Part shown: piece after piece, positions 35,321-44,238 of the stretch | Layout: each line of letters opens with the position of its first letter | How positions within the stretch are numbered: the first letter of the stretch is position 1 | Assembly: GCA_963834135.1 (NCBI GenBank) | Contig: CAWIAN010000013.1 | Location: 62,001 to 126,000 of the forward strand | Length of the DNA: 64,000 bases | Origin: Bog-257 sp963834135 | GTDB lineage: Bacteria; Acidobacteriota; Terriglobia; Terriglobales; Acidobacteriaceae | Direction of reading: 5' to 3' | Translations under genes and position numbers: made by a program | Notes under the pieces: generated by a model | Seen by the model: the letters and a program-made list of their open reading frames with translations, nothing else | What the model was told of the DNA's origin: nothing | Database searches by the model: none

Positions 35321-35757
35321 GATGGGTACTCAAAATCCTTTCTGAAGGTGTAAGTGCTTGGAGAGGCACTTGGTTTGCCAAACCGAAACTCCACAGCTCT
35401 TCTTCAGAACCTGCTGGTTTGGTGCGGCTATTCTGGGATTTCGCCTCGCTCGCTCGCGCGCCGCGGAGCAGCTTGCGATGTAATTATTGCTACCATACAG
35501 CGAGTTCTTATATCAGGGAATACCCCTACGTATTTTTTCCCAGTGACCTAGTTGGTAATCCCCGCTCGGATTACGGGAATGGAACTAGAGGGGCAGTGGC
35601 CAAGAGCAGTTGTCCGTTGCCGGTATCCATCGTCATCACGTGAGGAACCAATGCTGTTACTGCCGGATACCGAGCGCCCGACGATGCAAGACGCGATGAC
35701 TGACACCGACAATCGACAACTGACAACTGGAAACTGACAACCGACAACGGATTCAAC
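35321..35757. other. Intergenic region with repeats before rnr
   Basis: 437 bp. The part next to the bactofilin start is AT-rich and could hold its promoter. 35560-35660 contains another low-complexity stretch, and 35690-35755 a GACAACTGACAACTGG-type repeat that abuts the rnr start. Confidence 0.5.
35690..35755. repeat. Degenerate GACAACTGACAACTG repeat tract
   Basis: Units GACACCGACAATCGACAACTGACAACTGG-like, ending 2 bp before the rnr ATG and so replacing a recognisable Shine-Dalgarno. Confidence 0.55.
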
Positions 35758-38400
35758 ATGCTGACTGACAAAGCCATCCTGCAGCACATCGAACGCCAGC
35801 CTCACCACTCGGCGGGCTACAAACAGCTTGTCCGCGAGATGGCTTTGCGCGGCCAGGAGCGGCAGCAACTCGCCGAATATCTGCGGGCTCTGGTGAAAAG
35901 CGCTAAGCTCATTGAGACCGGCCGCGACCGCTACACTCTGGCACAGTACGCCGCCGCCCGCCAGAACCTCATTGCAGGCAGGCTCACCATGCATCGCGAT
36001 GGCTACGGCTTCGTCGTGCCCAATCCCGATCAGCGAGCCACCATCGAGGGTGACATCTTCATTCCGCCGCCGGCCATCGGCTCGGCCATGCACGGCGACC
36101 AGGTGCTGGTAGAGTTGGGCCGCAAGAAAGAAGATGGCCGCGCCGAGGGCCGCATCCTGCGTGTCCTCACCCGAGGCAATCCAACGGTCGTCGGCACCTT
36201 CCATCGCGGTTCGAAGCAAAACTACGTCACTCCCATCGACGAAAAAGTTCAGCAGGACATCATCATCCCGAGAGGGATGGAGTGGCCCGCTGGAGAAGAC
36301 ATTGAAGGAAAGCCGGGTGCCCCACTCAACCCGTCTTTGGTTGAGTGGGAGACAAGTAACAAGAAGAGGGTGCCCAGTTCTGGTCGGGTGCCCCATCCTT
36401 CTCGCGCGACTTCGGCGAGAGGGTGGGCAAGCCAGGACCGCGTGCTCGGCACCGAAGCCCGTCGTCAGGAATGGGCCGACCTAGACAACGTGGTCGTCGA
36501 GGTCGAAATCACCGACTGGCCATCGCCCACCCAGCAGCCTCGCGGAAGGGTTATCGAGATCCTCGGCTACGAAGATGATTTCGGGGTCGACGTCGAGATC
36601 ATGATCCGCAAGTTCCACCTGCCGCACCACTTTCCCGTCGAGGTGCTGCAAGAAGCGCAACGTTTCGACCCTGTCCTGCACGCCAGCGAGCTTCGCCACC
36701 GCCGCGACTATCGCAACCTGCCGATCGTGACCATCGACGGCGAAACCGCTCGCGACTTCGATGATGCCGTCCTCGTCCGCCACTTGCCCAACGGCAATTT
36801 CGAGTTGCAGGTCCACATCGCCGATGTCGCTCACTATGTCCGCGAAGGCTCTCCTATCGACCTGGAAGCCCGTCTGCGCGGCACATCCGTTTACTTCCCC
36901 GACCGCGCCGTTCCCATGCTGCCCATGGAGCTGTCAACCGACCTCTGCTCGCTACGGCCGCAAGTCGATCGCATGGTGCTCTCCTGCGTAATGGAGATCG
37001 ACCATCAAGGCGAGATCGTCGGCTATGAGCTGAACGAAGGCGTCATCCGCTCCGCCGAGCGCATGACCTATACCAACGTCAAGCTCATCCTCGAAGGCGA
37101 TCCAGCGCAGCGTAAGCACTATCAGCGGCTGGTCGATGGCTTCGAACTCATGCAGGAGCTGGCGCTGATCCTCAACCGCAAGCGCGAACGGCGCGGCTCC
37201 ATCGACTTCGATCTGCCCGAGCCGGTCATCGAGTTCGACGAGAACGGGCTGATGAAGAGCATCACCCGCTCGGAACGCAACATCGCCAATCGCATTATCG
37301 AGGAGTTCATGCTCTCGGCAAACGAGTGCGTGGCCAGCTATCTCGAGAACAAGGGCGTCGCCTCGCTCTACCGTATTCACGAAAAGCCCGATCCCAAGCG
37401 GGTTTACGACTTCGAGACCATCGCGGCGAAGTTTGGATACTCGTTAGGTGTGGGTCCGTTGCCGGTCAAGCGTGTGCAGTTCAAGGCGGAGCGCCGGGAT
37501 CGCTATGGCAGCGGCCTGCGCGCCAAGACCGTTGAGATTCCGGAAGATGTGCACATTACGCCGCGCATGTATCAGAAGCTCACCGAGAAAATCGCGGGTA
37601 AACCGGAAGAACGCATTCTGTCGTACCTGATGCTGCGCTCGCTGAAGCAGGCGCGCTACTCGGAAATCAACGAAGGCCACTTTGCGCTGGCCGCTCCGAC
37701 CTACACGCACTTCACCTCGCCCATTCGCCGCTATCCCGACCTCATCGTGCATCGCATTCTGAAAGAAGTGCTGCGAGAGTCGGCCGACAGCGAAGAGCAC
37801 GGCGTCCCGGTTGGTAAGGGAGGGGCCGCGCACAGCGAGACGCCCTCGCCGTGGTCGAAACGATCGAAAACCCCCACCCAACCAAAAGATGGTTGGATGG
37901 GGCACCCTCAGGATTCTCGATCGAAACGACCGGGTGCCCCGTTCAAGCAGGGTTTGCTTGAGCGGGGCATTTCCGGACAACTCTCCGGTCCCATCCCCGA
38001 GGACGAACTCCACAACATCGCCGACGAATCTTCCCAGTCCGAGCGACGCGCCGACGAAGCCGAGCGCGAGCTGATGGAATGGAAGAAGATGAAGTTCATG
38101 GAGCAGCACATCGGCGAAGACTACGTGGGGCTGATCGTTAGCGTCACTAAATTCGGCATGTTCGTCGAACTCAACGACATGTTCATCGAAGGATTGGTTC
38201 CGCTTGGCTCGCTCGTCGACGATCGCTACCAGTATCACGAAAACACGCGGCAGATCATCGGCACACGCAACAGAAAAATCTACTCCATGGGCGACACGGT
38301 TCGCGTGCTGGTCGACCGTATCGACCGCATGCAGCACCGCATCCAGTTCGCAATAGTCGAAGAGCGTCCCGCACGCACGAAGCGGCAGAAAAAGCGCTGA
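35758..38400 (+). CDS. rnr: Ribonuclease R with two repeat-derived insertions
   Basis: 880 aa 3'-5' exoribonuclease. N-terminal winged-helix (1-70), cold-shock domains, RNB catalytic domain with 'TIDGETARDFDDAV' (residues 325-338; metal-binding Asp327, Asp333, Asp335, Asp336), 'HFTSPIRRYPDLIVHR', and a C-terminal S1 domain ('GLIVSVTKFGMFVEL') ending in a basic tail. Two segments do not belong to the family: about residues 185-240 (36309-36475) and 701-741 (37860-37980). Both are encoded by GGGTGCCC-type palindromic repeats and sit in linkers between domains, keeping the frame. The catalytic core looks intact. Confidence 0.93.
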   Translation: MLTDKAILQHIERQPHHSAGYKQLVREMALRGQERQQLAEYLRALVKSAKLIETGRDRYTLAQYAAARQNLIAGRLTMHRDGYGFVVPNPDQRATIEGDIFIPPPAIGSAMHGDQVLVELGRKKEDGRAEGRILRVLTRGNPTVVGTFHRGSKQNYVTPIDEKVQQDIIIPRGMEWPAGEDIEGKPGAPLNPSLVEWETSNKKRVPSSGRVPHPSRATSARGWASQDRVLGTEARRQEWADLDNVVVEVEITDWPSPTQQPRGRVIEILGYEDDFGVDVEIMIRKFHLPHHFPVEVLQEAQRFDPVLHASELRHRRDYRNLPIVTIDGETARDFDDAVLVRHLPNGNFELQVHIADVAHYVREGSPIDLEARLRGTSVYFPDRAVPMLPMELSTDLCSLRPQVDRMVLSCVMEIDHQGEIVGYELNEGVIRSAERMTYTNVKLILEGDPAQRKHYQRLVDGFELMQELALILNRKRERRGSIDFDLPEPVIEFDENGLMKSITRSERNIANRIIEEFMLSANECVASYLENKGVASLYRIHEKPDPKRVYDFETIAAKFGYSLGVGPLPVKRVQFKAERRDRYGSGLRAKTVEIPEDVHITPRMYQKLTEKIAGKPEERILSYLMLRSLKQARYSEINEGHFALAAPTYTHFTSPIRRYPDLIVHRILKEVLRESADSEEHGVPVGKGGAAHSETPSPWSKRSKTPTQPKDGWMGHPQDSRSKRPGAPFKQGLLERGISGQLSGPIPEDELHNIADESSQSERRADEAERELMEWKKMKFMEQHIGEDYVGLIVSVTKFGMFVELNDMFIEGLVPLGSLVDDRYQYHENTRQIIGTRNRKIYSMGDTVRVLVDRIDRMQHRIQFAIVEERPARTKRQKKR
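36314..36427. repeat. GGGTGCCCCA palindromic repeat inserted in rnr (copy 1)
   Basis: GGGTGCCCCACTCAACC with perfect 11-bp arms (36321-36331 and 36339-36349), then a second GGGTGCCCCATCC unit whose imperfect arms are at 36391-36405 and 36415-36427. In frame within the coding sequence. Confidence 0.75.
37872..37967. repeat. GGGTGCCCC palindromic repeat inserted in rnr (copy 2)
   Basis: Arms 37872-37883 and 37891-37902 (12 bp, one mismatch) followed by GGCACCC, then GGGTGCCCC with arms 37937-37949 and 37955-37967 (13 bp, one mismatch). Same family as 36314-36427. Confidence 0.75.
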
Positions 38401-38406
38401 GAGCCC

Positions 38407-38433
38407 TTGACGCGAGTTCAAGCTAGGTATAGT
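38407..38433 (+). promoter_or_regulatory. Possible promoter for the secreted-protein gene
   Basis: TTGACG (38407-38412) and TATAGT (38428-38433), with a short 15-bp spacer. It lies 170 bp before the start, with a repeat in between. Confidence 0.35.
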
Positions 38434-38471
38434 GCGAGCCAATTACTAAATCGTCATTCCTCTGTACAGTT

Positions 38472-38522
38472 GTCATCCTGAGCGCAGCCGAGCCTTTTGC
38501 GGCGGCGGAGTCGAAGGGCCTG
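38472..38522. repeat. GTCATCCTGAGC-type repeat
   Basis: GTCATCCTGAGCGCAGCCGA, then GCGGCGGAGTCGAAGGGCC. Shares both halves with the composite at 58389-58555. Confidence 0.65.
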
Positions 38523-38601
38523 CTGTTCGTAACCGGAAGCAACCCTGCTGTGCGAGCGGCCCGCGCTTCTTGGCATCGCCCCGGACGCGTAGAATAGCCG
38601 C

Positions 38602-39492
38602 ATGCGCAGGGTCGCCCCCTTCTTCCTCGTCCTCGTCTTTACGGCAACATCACTGCTGGCACAAACCCCGGCGTCTCCAGCTTTGCCGGCTGCTCCTGCA
38701 CCCGCATCCGCACCTACAGTGAGCGTGTCTACTGCCGCCAACTGGCCGACCGCACAGTTCGCCGCCTCAAAAGACGAAAGCGTTCAGAAGGCCTACGGCT
38801 TGCTTAACCAGATGATTCGAGCGATGGGTGGCGACGCTTACCTGAATGTTCAGAACCTGCAGACCGAGGGCCGCACCTACGGCTTCTATCATGGCCAGCC
38901 CAGCGGCATGGGAACCGTCTACTGGCGATTCTGGCAGTGGCCCGACAAGGAGCGCGTTGAACTAACCAAGCAACGCGATGTGGTGGAGTTGTTCGTCGGA
39001 GACCAGGGCTACGAGATCACGTACAAGGGCACGGCTACCGAGGATCCGAAGGACCTGGTAGATTACCTGCGCCGCCGCAACCATTCGTTGGAATGGGTGA
39101 TTCGCCAATGGCTGCCGTTGCCGAAGACCATGATCTTGTACGACGGCACGGCGATGGTGGAACGTAATCTCGCCGACCAGGTGAGCGTTCTCGGTGGGGA
39201 TAACGACAGCGTGACCATCTCCATCGATTCAACCACACGGCTGCCCGTGAAGATCGCCTACAGTTGGCGCGATCCGGTCGATCGGCAGTTCGACGATGAG
39301 TCGGTCGTCTTCAGCAATTACAAGCTGGTGCAGGGAGTGCAGACGCCGTACAGCACCGTCCGCAATCTGAACGGAGAAATGGCGAACCAGCGGTTTATCA
39401 CCTCAGCCACCTACAACACGAATATGTCGCCCACATTGTTCGAGACCAAGGGCATCACCTACAATCCCGGCGCCAAGCCGCCGGCGAAGTAG
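38602..39492 (+). CDS. Secreted protein, outer-membrane-lipoprotein-sorting-like
   Basis: 296 aa. Signal peptide 1-20 (ends SLLAQ), then an Ala/Pro linker. The remaining domain ('LLNQMIRAMGGDAYLNVQNL', 'VYWRFWQWPDKERVELTKQ', 'GYEITYKGTA', 'LPVKIAYSWRDPVDRQFDDE', 'VVFSNYKLVQGVQTPYST') has the alternating-strand look of LolA/LolB-fold proteins that many Acidobacteria encode next to peptidases. No lipobox. Function unknown. Confidence 0.65.
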   Translation: MRRVAPFFLVLVFTATSLLAQTPASPALPAAPAPASAPTVSVSTAANWPTAQFAASKDESVQKAYGLLNQMIRAMGGDAYLNVQNLQTEGRTYGFYHGQPSGMGTVYWRFWQWPDKERVELTKQRDVVELFVGDQGYEITYKGTATEDPKDLVDYLRRRNHSLEWVIRQWLPLPKTMILYDGTAMVERNLADQVSVLGGDNDSVTISIDSTTRLPVKIAYSWRDPVDRQFDDESVVFSNYKLVQGVQTPYSTVRNLNGEMANQRFITSATYNTNMSPTLFETKGITYNPGAKPPAK

Positions 39493-39507
39493 ATCCCCGC
39501 TGCCCCC

Positions 39508-40299
39508 TCACCGCTGCGCTTGAATATGCTGCAGCTCGAGTTCATAGGGGGCAGGGCTGATTCGAGTGGTTCCGTCGTAAGGTCCGTTATAGGCGACGAT
39601 CAGGTAAAGGCTGAAGGACAGGGTTCCTGCCAGGGCCGCGGTCATCGCCGCCTGCCAGGCGATGCTCTCATGTCCAAAGAAATAAGTGAACGCGATCAAC
39701 ACCACTCCCCCACCGAACAGCAGATACCACAACAGTTGAGGCACTGTCCCACGGCTGGTGAAGAGTCGTATGCGGCGGTAATTTGCCAGATCATTCAAGT
39801 GTCTTAGCGATTCCGTCAGGTAGACCTGGTCTTTCGCGCTGGAGACGGGGCTGTCGGCATAGTCTTCCATGAGCTTTTGAACTGCCGCCCAGGTTCGCGG
39901 GCTTTCGCGGCCTTCAGCCATCGCCGGAAATTCATCCTCAATGACCGCGTGAACATACTCCAACACCGCGCCCCGGATCACCATGTGCTGCGGTTCAGGC
40001 AATCCCGCGGCCATATGGTTGAGGTCAGCGACCGCATTGACCTCGTGCTCTAAATTGGCGCCCGCATCCTGGAACTGGGTCCACACAACGTAGATGGCGA
40101 AGGCGATCAACACCGCGTACAGCGTGCCGATCATCAGGAAAAAATAGCTGGCGATCTCGAGATGCCGCTTCAGCCAGTCGAGATCGACGAAACGGCGCAC
40201 AATAACCAGGCCCAGCATCGAGACCAGCATCGAGCCAAATACAAAAATGCTGCCGTATAACGGAGTGTCTAACTGCGGTCCACTGGAAAAGACAAGCAT
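39508..40299 (-). CDS. DUF4239 (bestrophin-like) membrane protein
   Basis: 263 aa from ATG 40299; a longer reading from 40389 adds residues without family support. Two N-terminal helices ('FVFGSMLVSMLGLVIVRRF', 'FFLMIGTLYAVLIAFAIYVV') are followed by 'TQFQDAGANLEHEVNAVADL', a soluble helical middle, and two C-terminal helices ('LLWYLLFGGGVVLIAFTYFF', 'ALAGTLSFSLYLIVAYNGPY'). This is the DUF4239 pattern; members may be anion channels, unproven. Confidence 0.8.
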   Translation of the reverse strand: MLVFSSGPQLDTPLYGSIFVFGSMLVSMLGLVIVRRFVDLDWLKRHLEIASYFFLMIGTLYAVLIAFAIYVVWTQFQDAGANLEHEVNAVADLNHMAAGLPEPQHMVIRGAVLEYVHAVIEDEFPAMAEGRESPRTWAAVQKLMEDYADSPVSSAKDQVYLTESLRHLNDLANYRRIRLFTSRGTVPQLLWYLLFGGGVVLIAFTYFFGHESIAWQAAMTAALAGTLSFSLYLIVAYNGPYDGTTRISPAPYELELQHIQAQR

Positions 40300-40411
40300 G
40301 CCCTGTGATTTTGCAGCCTGCCGTCCGATTTCGGTACTCAAAAGTGAGCCGGGGAGGTTTAGTTTGTGGTGCGCATGCCGAGGCTGCATCCTACACGGTA
40401 GTACCGCAATG

Positions 40412-41635
40412 TCAGGGATGCTGCGTTCGGCTGGCTTGTGGCACCAGCTGAAAGTAGATCTGCTGCGGCAGGCGCGTGTCCCAGTGGCCGCTCAGCTTGG
40501 CATAGCTCACCAGACCGAAAAACAGCACGGCGATCATTGTCCCCACCGCCCAGACAGGGACTGCCGTGCGGCGAGGTGCGGAGAATACGAGCGCATCCTT
40601 GGCCGGACAGACGGCCACGCATTCCAGGCATCCCGTGCATTCGGCGGAGCGGATCTGCACTAACTGGTCAACCGGCAGCGACGACGGGCATGCCTTGGCG
40701 CACTTACCACAGTCGATACAAGCGGGTTCGCTGCGGCGAATCCTCAAAGGGCTCAGCATCGAAACCAACCCCATCAGCGCGCCGTAAGGGCACAGATATC
40801 GGCACCAGAAGTTCTGCACGAAGATCGACGCCACAATGAGTCCGAGCAGAACGAACGCCGCAGTTCCTCCAAGAAAGCGGAAGAAGTTCAGCATGCGCAC
40901 ATCGACGATCAGCCCGTAAGGGTCGCCGAGAAATGCTGCGATCGCCGTTGCGGGCATCATCGCAACCGCATAGCCAAAGAATGCGAGCAGGAGATACTTC
41001 ATCCCACGCAGTGAGATATCGAGCCAACGGGGCAGCACGAAGTTACGGCGGAAGGTGTAGCGGCCCAGCTTCCAAAGATATTCCGAGAAGGTGCCGACCG
41101 GGCACAGCCAGCTGCAGAAGGCCTTGCGCAGCAGGAGCGACATCAGCAGAAATGCGACGAACAGAAATAATCCGGCAGGATGAATGACCGGCCAGCTGCG
41201 TGCAACAACTACATACTTCAGCTGCATCAACCCGGCGATCGGCAGCCAGCCCTCAACTCCGGCAGGACGCTCGGTCACTGGCGTCTGTCCGGCCGTTTCC
41301 GCCCAGCGAACCCAATGATAAAACTGTACCCCGATCCAGACATTCAACGCGAGGAAGGCGAGTTGAAACCCAAGCCGCAGCCGCTGCGAGTATTCGCGAT
41401 CGGTGCGGCGCACCAGCTTCTTCTTAGGACGCCCGGCGCTTGTTGATGTTTGGTTTTCGCCGGCAGCGACTGTTGGCAGAATGTCATTCTCTGGCTGAGT
41501 ATCACTTTCCCGGGAAGTGTCATCCTGAGCGGAGCACTCGCACGTCGTTCGCGAGTGCGGAGCTGGAAGACCTCTATTCCCTGAAGAAGCCTCCAGCGTC
41601 GCGCTTTCCAATCGTTCCCGTGGCTGTGCTGCCAT
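40412..41635 (-). CDS. NapH/MauN-like membrane polyferredoxin
   Basis: 407 aa. From about residue 85 there are five membrane segments with the Fer4_5 motifs 'FCSWLCPVGTFSEYLW' and 'FWCRYLCPYGALMG', then two [4Fe-4S] clusters: 'CIDCGKCAKACP' and 'CTGCLECVAVCP'. Probably passes electrons across or at the inner membrane. The first about 75 residues are low-complexity and partly encoded by a GTCATCCTGAGC repeat ('CSAQDDTSRE'), so the true start may lie downstream, e.g. at the GTG of LVRRTDREY. Confidence 0.85.
   Translation of the reverse strand: MAAQPRERLESATLEASSGNRGLPAPHSRTTCECSAQDDTSRESDTQPENDILPTVAAGENQTSTSAGRPKKKLVRRTDREYSQRLRLGFQLAFLALNVWIGVQFYHWVRWAETAGQTPVTERPAGVEGWLPIAGLMQLKYVVVARSWPVIHPAGLFLFVAFLLMSLLLRKAFCSWLCPVGTFSEYLWKLGRYTFRRNFVLPRWLDISLRGMKYLLLAFFGYAVAMMPATAIAAFLGDPYGLIVDVRMLNFFRFLGGTAAFVLLGLIVASIFVQNFWCRYLCPYGALMGLVSMLSPLRIRRSEPACIDCGKCAKACPSSLPVDQLVQIRSAECTGCLECVAVCPAKDALVFSAPRRTAVPVWAVGTMIAVLFFGLVSYAKLSGHWDTRLPQQIYFQLVPQASRTQHP
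41519..41575. repeat. GTCATCCTGAGC-type repeat at the polyferredoxin 5' end
   Basis: GTCATCCTGAGCGGAGCACTCGC with an inner palindrome (GCACTCGC / GCGAGTGC). It lies in the annotated N-terminal coding part of the minus-strand gene. Confidence 0.65.
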
Positions 41636-41800
41636 GTCCTCAGGCTACGAAATCGCGTCACGCGAGGCTGTGACTTTGGTCACAAAGTCAAATGCCACTA
41701 AAATCGCAGACCAGTCCGACAATAACGAAGCCATCGCCATGCAACACTTTCGCCATCTTCTGCACCTCAACCAATGTACGTAATTTTTCAGAGATCCATC

Positions 41801-42325
41801 ATGACCAACAAATCCAAGTCCTTACTTGCTCTGGCCGGATTCGGCGCTGCTGTCGCCGGTGCAGCCTGGTTCGGTTCGCGTTATAGCCCGAAAGACCCAC
41901 GCACCAGGCTGTGGTACAGCCGACTCGACAAGCCCAGCTACAATCCGCCGGACTACGTATTTCCCGTTGTTTGGAGCAGTTTGTACACGCTGATGGCCAT
42001 CTCGGGCTGGCGCGTTTGGAACGCCGAAGATTCGCCCGAACGCTCGCGCGCCTTGCGCCTCTGGGCGACGCAACTGGTTTCTAACGCCGAGTGGACCAAG
42101 CTGTTCTTCGGTAAGCATCGGCCCCTCAGCGCGCTGGCCAATGTGGTTGCCCTGGAGAGCATGGTCGTGCGCTACATTGCCACCGCACGTCAGGTGGACG
42201 GTGCAGCAGCGTTGTGCTTCGTGCCCTATGCCGCATGGGTTGGATTCGCGACCGTGCTGAACGCCGACATCGCGCGCCGTAATCCGGAGGCGTGGAAGAA
42301 GTTCCCGCGCCCGCGAGCAGCGTGA
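41801..42325 (+). CDS. TspO/MBR-family membrane protein
   Basis: 174 aa from ATG 41801. Five hydrophobic segments with the family signature: 'WYSRLDKPSYNPPDYVFPVV' then 'WSSLYTLMAISGWRVW', 'WATQLVSNAEWTKLFFG', and the closing 'AWVGFATVLNADIARRNP'. TspO proteins bind tetrapyrroles or sterols. An N-terminal extension (residues 1-30) is longer than in the short family members. Confidence 0.8.
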   Translation: MTNKSKSLLALAGFGAAVAGAAWFGSRYSPKDPRTRLWYSRLDKPSYNPPDYVFPVVWSSLYTLMAISGWRVWNAEDSPERSRALRLWATQLVSNAEWTKLFFGKHRPLSALANVVALESMVVRYIATARQVDGAAALCFVPYAAWVGFATVLNADIARRNPEAWKKFPRPRAA

Positions 42326-42629
42326 TTGGAAATGCGCAGCGAAGATGGCTGGACGGACGATTCCGCCGGTTGCGAACCGTTTGGCCGGATGTGCTGATTG
42401 CCACAGCAAGCCCTGGTGATTCCAATTCCCACACGAGTACACGAGTAACTCGTGTCGCCGCTGACGCGGCTCGTCCGAGGGTCTGTGGACGTGCGTGCAC
42501 AGCGAAGATCTGTGCCAGCTTCAATGGGTTCCTACTTCTGAAGCCTTCCTGCTAAGAGCTAAGAATTAAGAGCGAAAGCGAATAGCGAACGACTGGTGGC
42601 GAAGAGCGAACCGCGCGGAGCCGTTGTCC
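42326..42629. other. Intergenic region between convergent genes, with a hairpin
   Basis: 304 bp. ACACGAGT-A-ACTCGTGT (about 42440-42456) forms a perfect inverted repeat; CCGC-TGA-type pairs follow. The end (42550-42600) is a degenerate AGAGCGAAAGCGAATAGCG repeat. No gene seen. Confidence 0.5.
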
Positions 42630-44078
42630 TTAAGCCTGGTACTGCACCAGCGTCGCCATGCCTGCGGCGAGATGCCACAGCACGTGACAGTGCAAATACC
42701 ACAGTCCAGGATTATTCGCATCGAACGCAACCGAGACCGAGCTCTTGCCAGTCACCAGGACCGTATCGCGCATCGCTCCATTGATCGGCTGACCATTAAT
42801 GTCGATGACCTGGAACGTGTGTCCGTGCAGATGCATGGGATGGGACATCGGCGTGTCATTGACGAACTTGATCACGACGCGATCGCCGTACTTCACGAAC
42901 ACGCCGGGCCTGGTCGCCAGAGGATTATTGACATCGATCGATACACCATTGATGGTCCAGGTGTAGTTGCTCATGTTTCCGCCGAGCCGAAGGACGCTGG
43001 ACACACCGGCCGGTCGTGCCGAAAGAGGATGAACGGCAACGTATGTCTTCTCCTGATCGAGCGTCATCAGCCCCGTGGAAGACGAAGCCTCGGCGGGTAT
43101 GCGGGGCACGGTGGCTCCGGTGGTAGCGAGAACGACACCGGTCTGCTGGCGCGATAATTCGCGAAGACCCAGGATAGGGAAGGCGCCACCGTCGGCCGGA
43201 ATTTGTAGCCGCACGTCAACCCGCTGTGCGATTGCTACCGGAAAACGATTGCCGCTGATCGGCTCGATCGGCATGCCGTCCGTAGCGATTAATTCCCCCT
43301 GTAGGTTTCCGAGATCGACGAAGTAGTTGGTGCCCGAGCTGCCGTTGATGATTCGCAGACGCACGCGAGCCGACTTCTCCACCTTAATGACTTCAGGGTC
43401 GTTCAAGGTGCGATCGTTGGCCAGATAGGCGTCATAGTTCCAGTCGTTCGCGTCGGGCTTGGCCATCTGTATTGCTGCTGCGTTCATCGGCTTCTTGTTG
43501 GCCCCGGAGCGCAGTTTCGCGTAAATCTCTTCCGGCTGCATAAAGCTGTAGTCGCCGAGCATGATGACAATCTGTTGTTCGTCGAGCGACTGCTCGTTGC
43601 GTTCGTAAACAATCAGGGGCGCGGCCAGCAGCCTGGCCTCCTGCAATCCGTAATGCGAGTGCATCCAGTGCGTGCCTGAAGGGACTAGCGGGAAGTCGTA
43701 GAGCGCGCTGGCGTCCGGCTGAATCGGAAGTTGCGTTACGAAGGGAACGCCGTCTTCGTTATTCGGAGGATGCAGACCGTGCCAGTGAATCGCGGTCGGG
43801 ACGGTCAGCTTGTTTTGCAGGTTCACGCGAAACGGGCTGTCCACTACCGACTCGATGCCCTGCTTACCGTTCGCTTGCAACAGGCCCATGACGGTTGCAG
43901 CTTTGCCGTCGATATCGAGCGTGCGCGTCATGGCCCGCAGCGTGATCGGCTGCGGTCCAGGCTGGGCCTGATCCAGTAAGTTTAGAGCGTGCGCATAAGG
44001 CGCCCTTTGGAGTGCAAGTCCGCCAATGCCAGCCGCGGCGGACGCGAGGAACCCGCGGCGTGATAGCTGTGAAGTCAC
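42630..44078 (-). CDS. Tat-exported multicopper oxidase
   Basis: 482 aa from GTG 44078, which has AGAGG upstream and places the Tat motif SRRGFLA at residues 6-12. All copper-site motifs are present: 'HWHG', 'HSHYG', 'HPMHLHGH' and 'HCHVLWHLAAGM' near the C-terminus, giving type 1, 2 and 3 copper. Periplasmic. Laccase/CueO-like; the substrate (Cu(I), phenolics or manganese) cannot be assigned from sequence. The M1-like peptidase gene lies upstream on the same strand and ends at 44239, leaving about 160 bp. Confidence 0.92.
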   Translation of the reverse strand: MTSQLSRRGFLASAAAGIGGLALQRAPYAHALNLLDQAQPGPQPITLRAMTRTLDIDGKAATVMGLLQANGKQGIESVVDSPFRVNLQNKLTVPTAIHWHGLHPPNNEDGVPFVTQLPIQPDASALYDFPLVPSGTHWMHSHYGLQEARLLAAPLIVYERNEQSLDEQQIVIMLGDYSFMQPEEIYAKLRSGANKKPMNAAAIQMAKPDANDWNYDAYLANDRTLNDPEVIKVEKSARVRLRIINGSSGTNYFVDLGNLQGELIATDGMPIEPISGNRFPVAIAQRVDVRLQIPADGGAFPILGLRELSRQQTGVVLATTGATVPRIPAEASSSTGLMTLDQEKTYVAVHPLSARPAGVSSVLRLGGNMSNYTWTINGVSIDVNNPLATRPGVFVKYGDRVVIKFVNDTPMSHPMHLHGHTFQVIDINGQPINGAMRDTVLVTGKSSVSVAFDANNPGLWYLHCHVLWHLAAGMATLVQYQA

Positions 44079-44190
44079 TGTCACCTCTTGGGATGAGTGT
44101 TGAAAATCATAGCCCAACTCTGCCGGGTGCGCGAGAAAGTTTCGTGCGAGAGTGTTGCGGAGAGATAAACGAGTTTTTCTTGGTTGTGAC

Positions 44191-44209
44191 GCTGGCCTGA
44201 AGGGCCGGC
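44191..44209. repeat. REP-like palindrome between peptidase and oxidase genes
   Basis: GCTGGCCTGAAGGGCCGGC, related to the TTCA-centred palindromes near rpmA but in inverse orientation. Confidence 0.45.
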
Positions 44210-44238
44210 ACGACCCGAAACCTGGAGACGACATTCCT

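Noticed and set aside
36300..38000. CRISPR-like array suggested by recurrent GGGTGCCC motifs in rnr
   Set aside because: Units are palindromic, irregularly spaced, few in number and translated in frame; no spacers of uniform length.
37444..38442. 332-codon minus-strand frame opposite rnr
   Set aside because: Antisense shadow of rnr including its repeat insertions.
42440..42456. ACACGAGT inverted repeat as a rho-independent terminator after tspO
   Set aside because: The arms are perfect but the loop is 1 nt and no T-tract follows on either strand.
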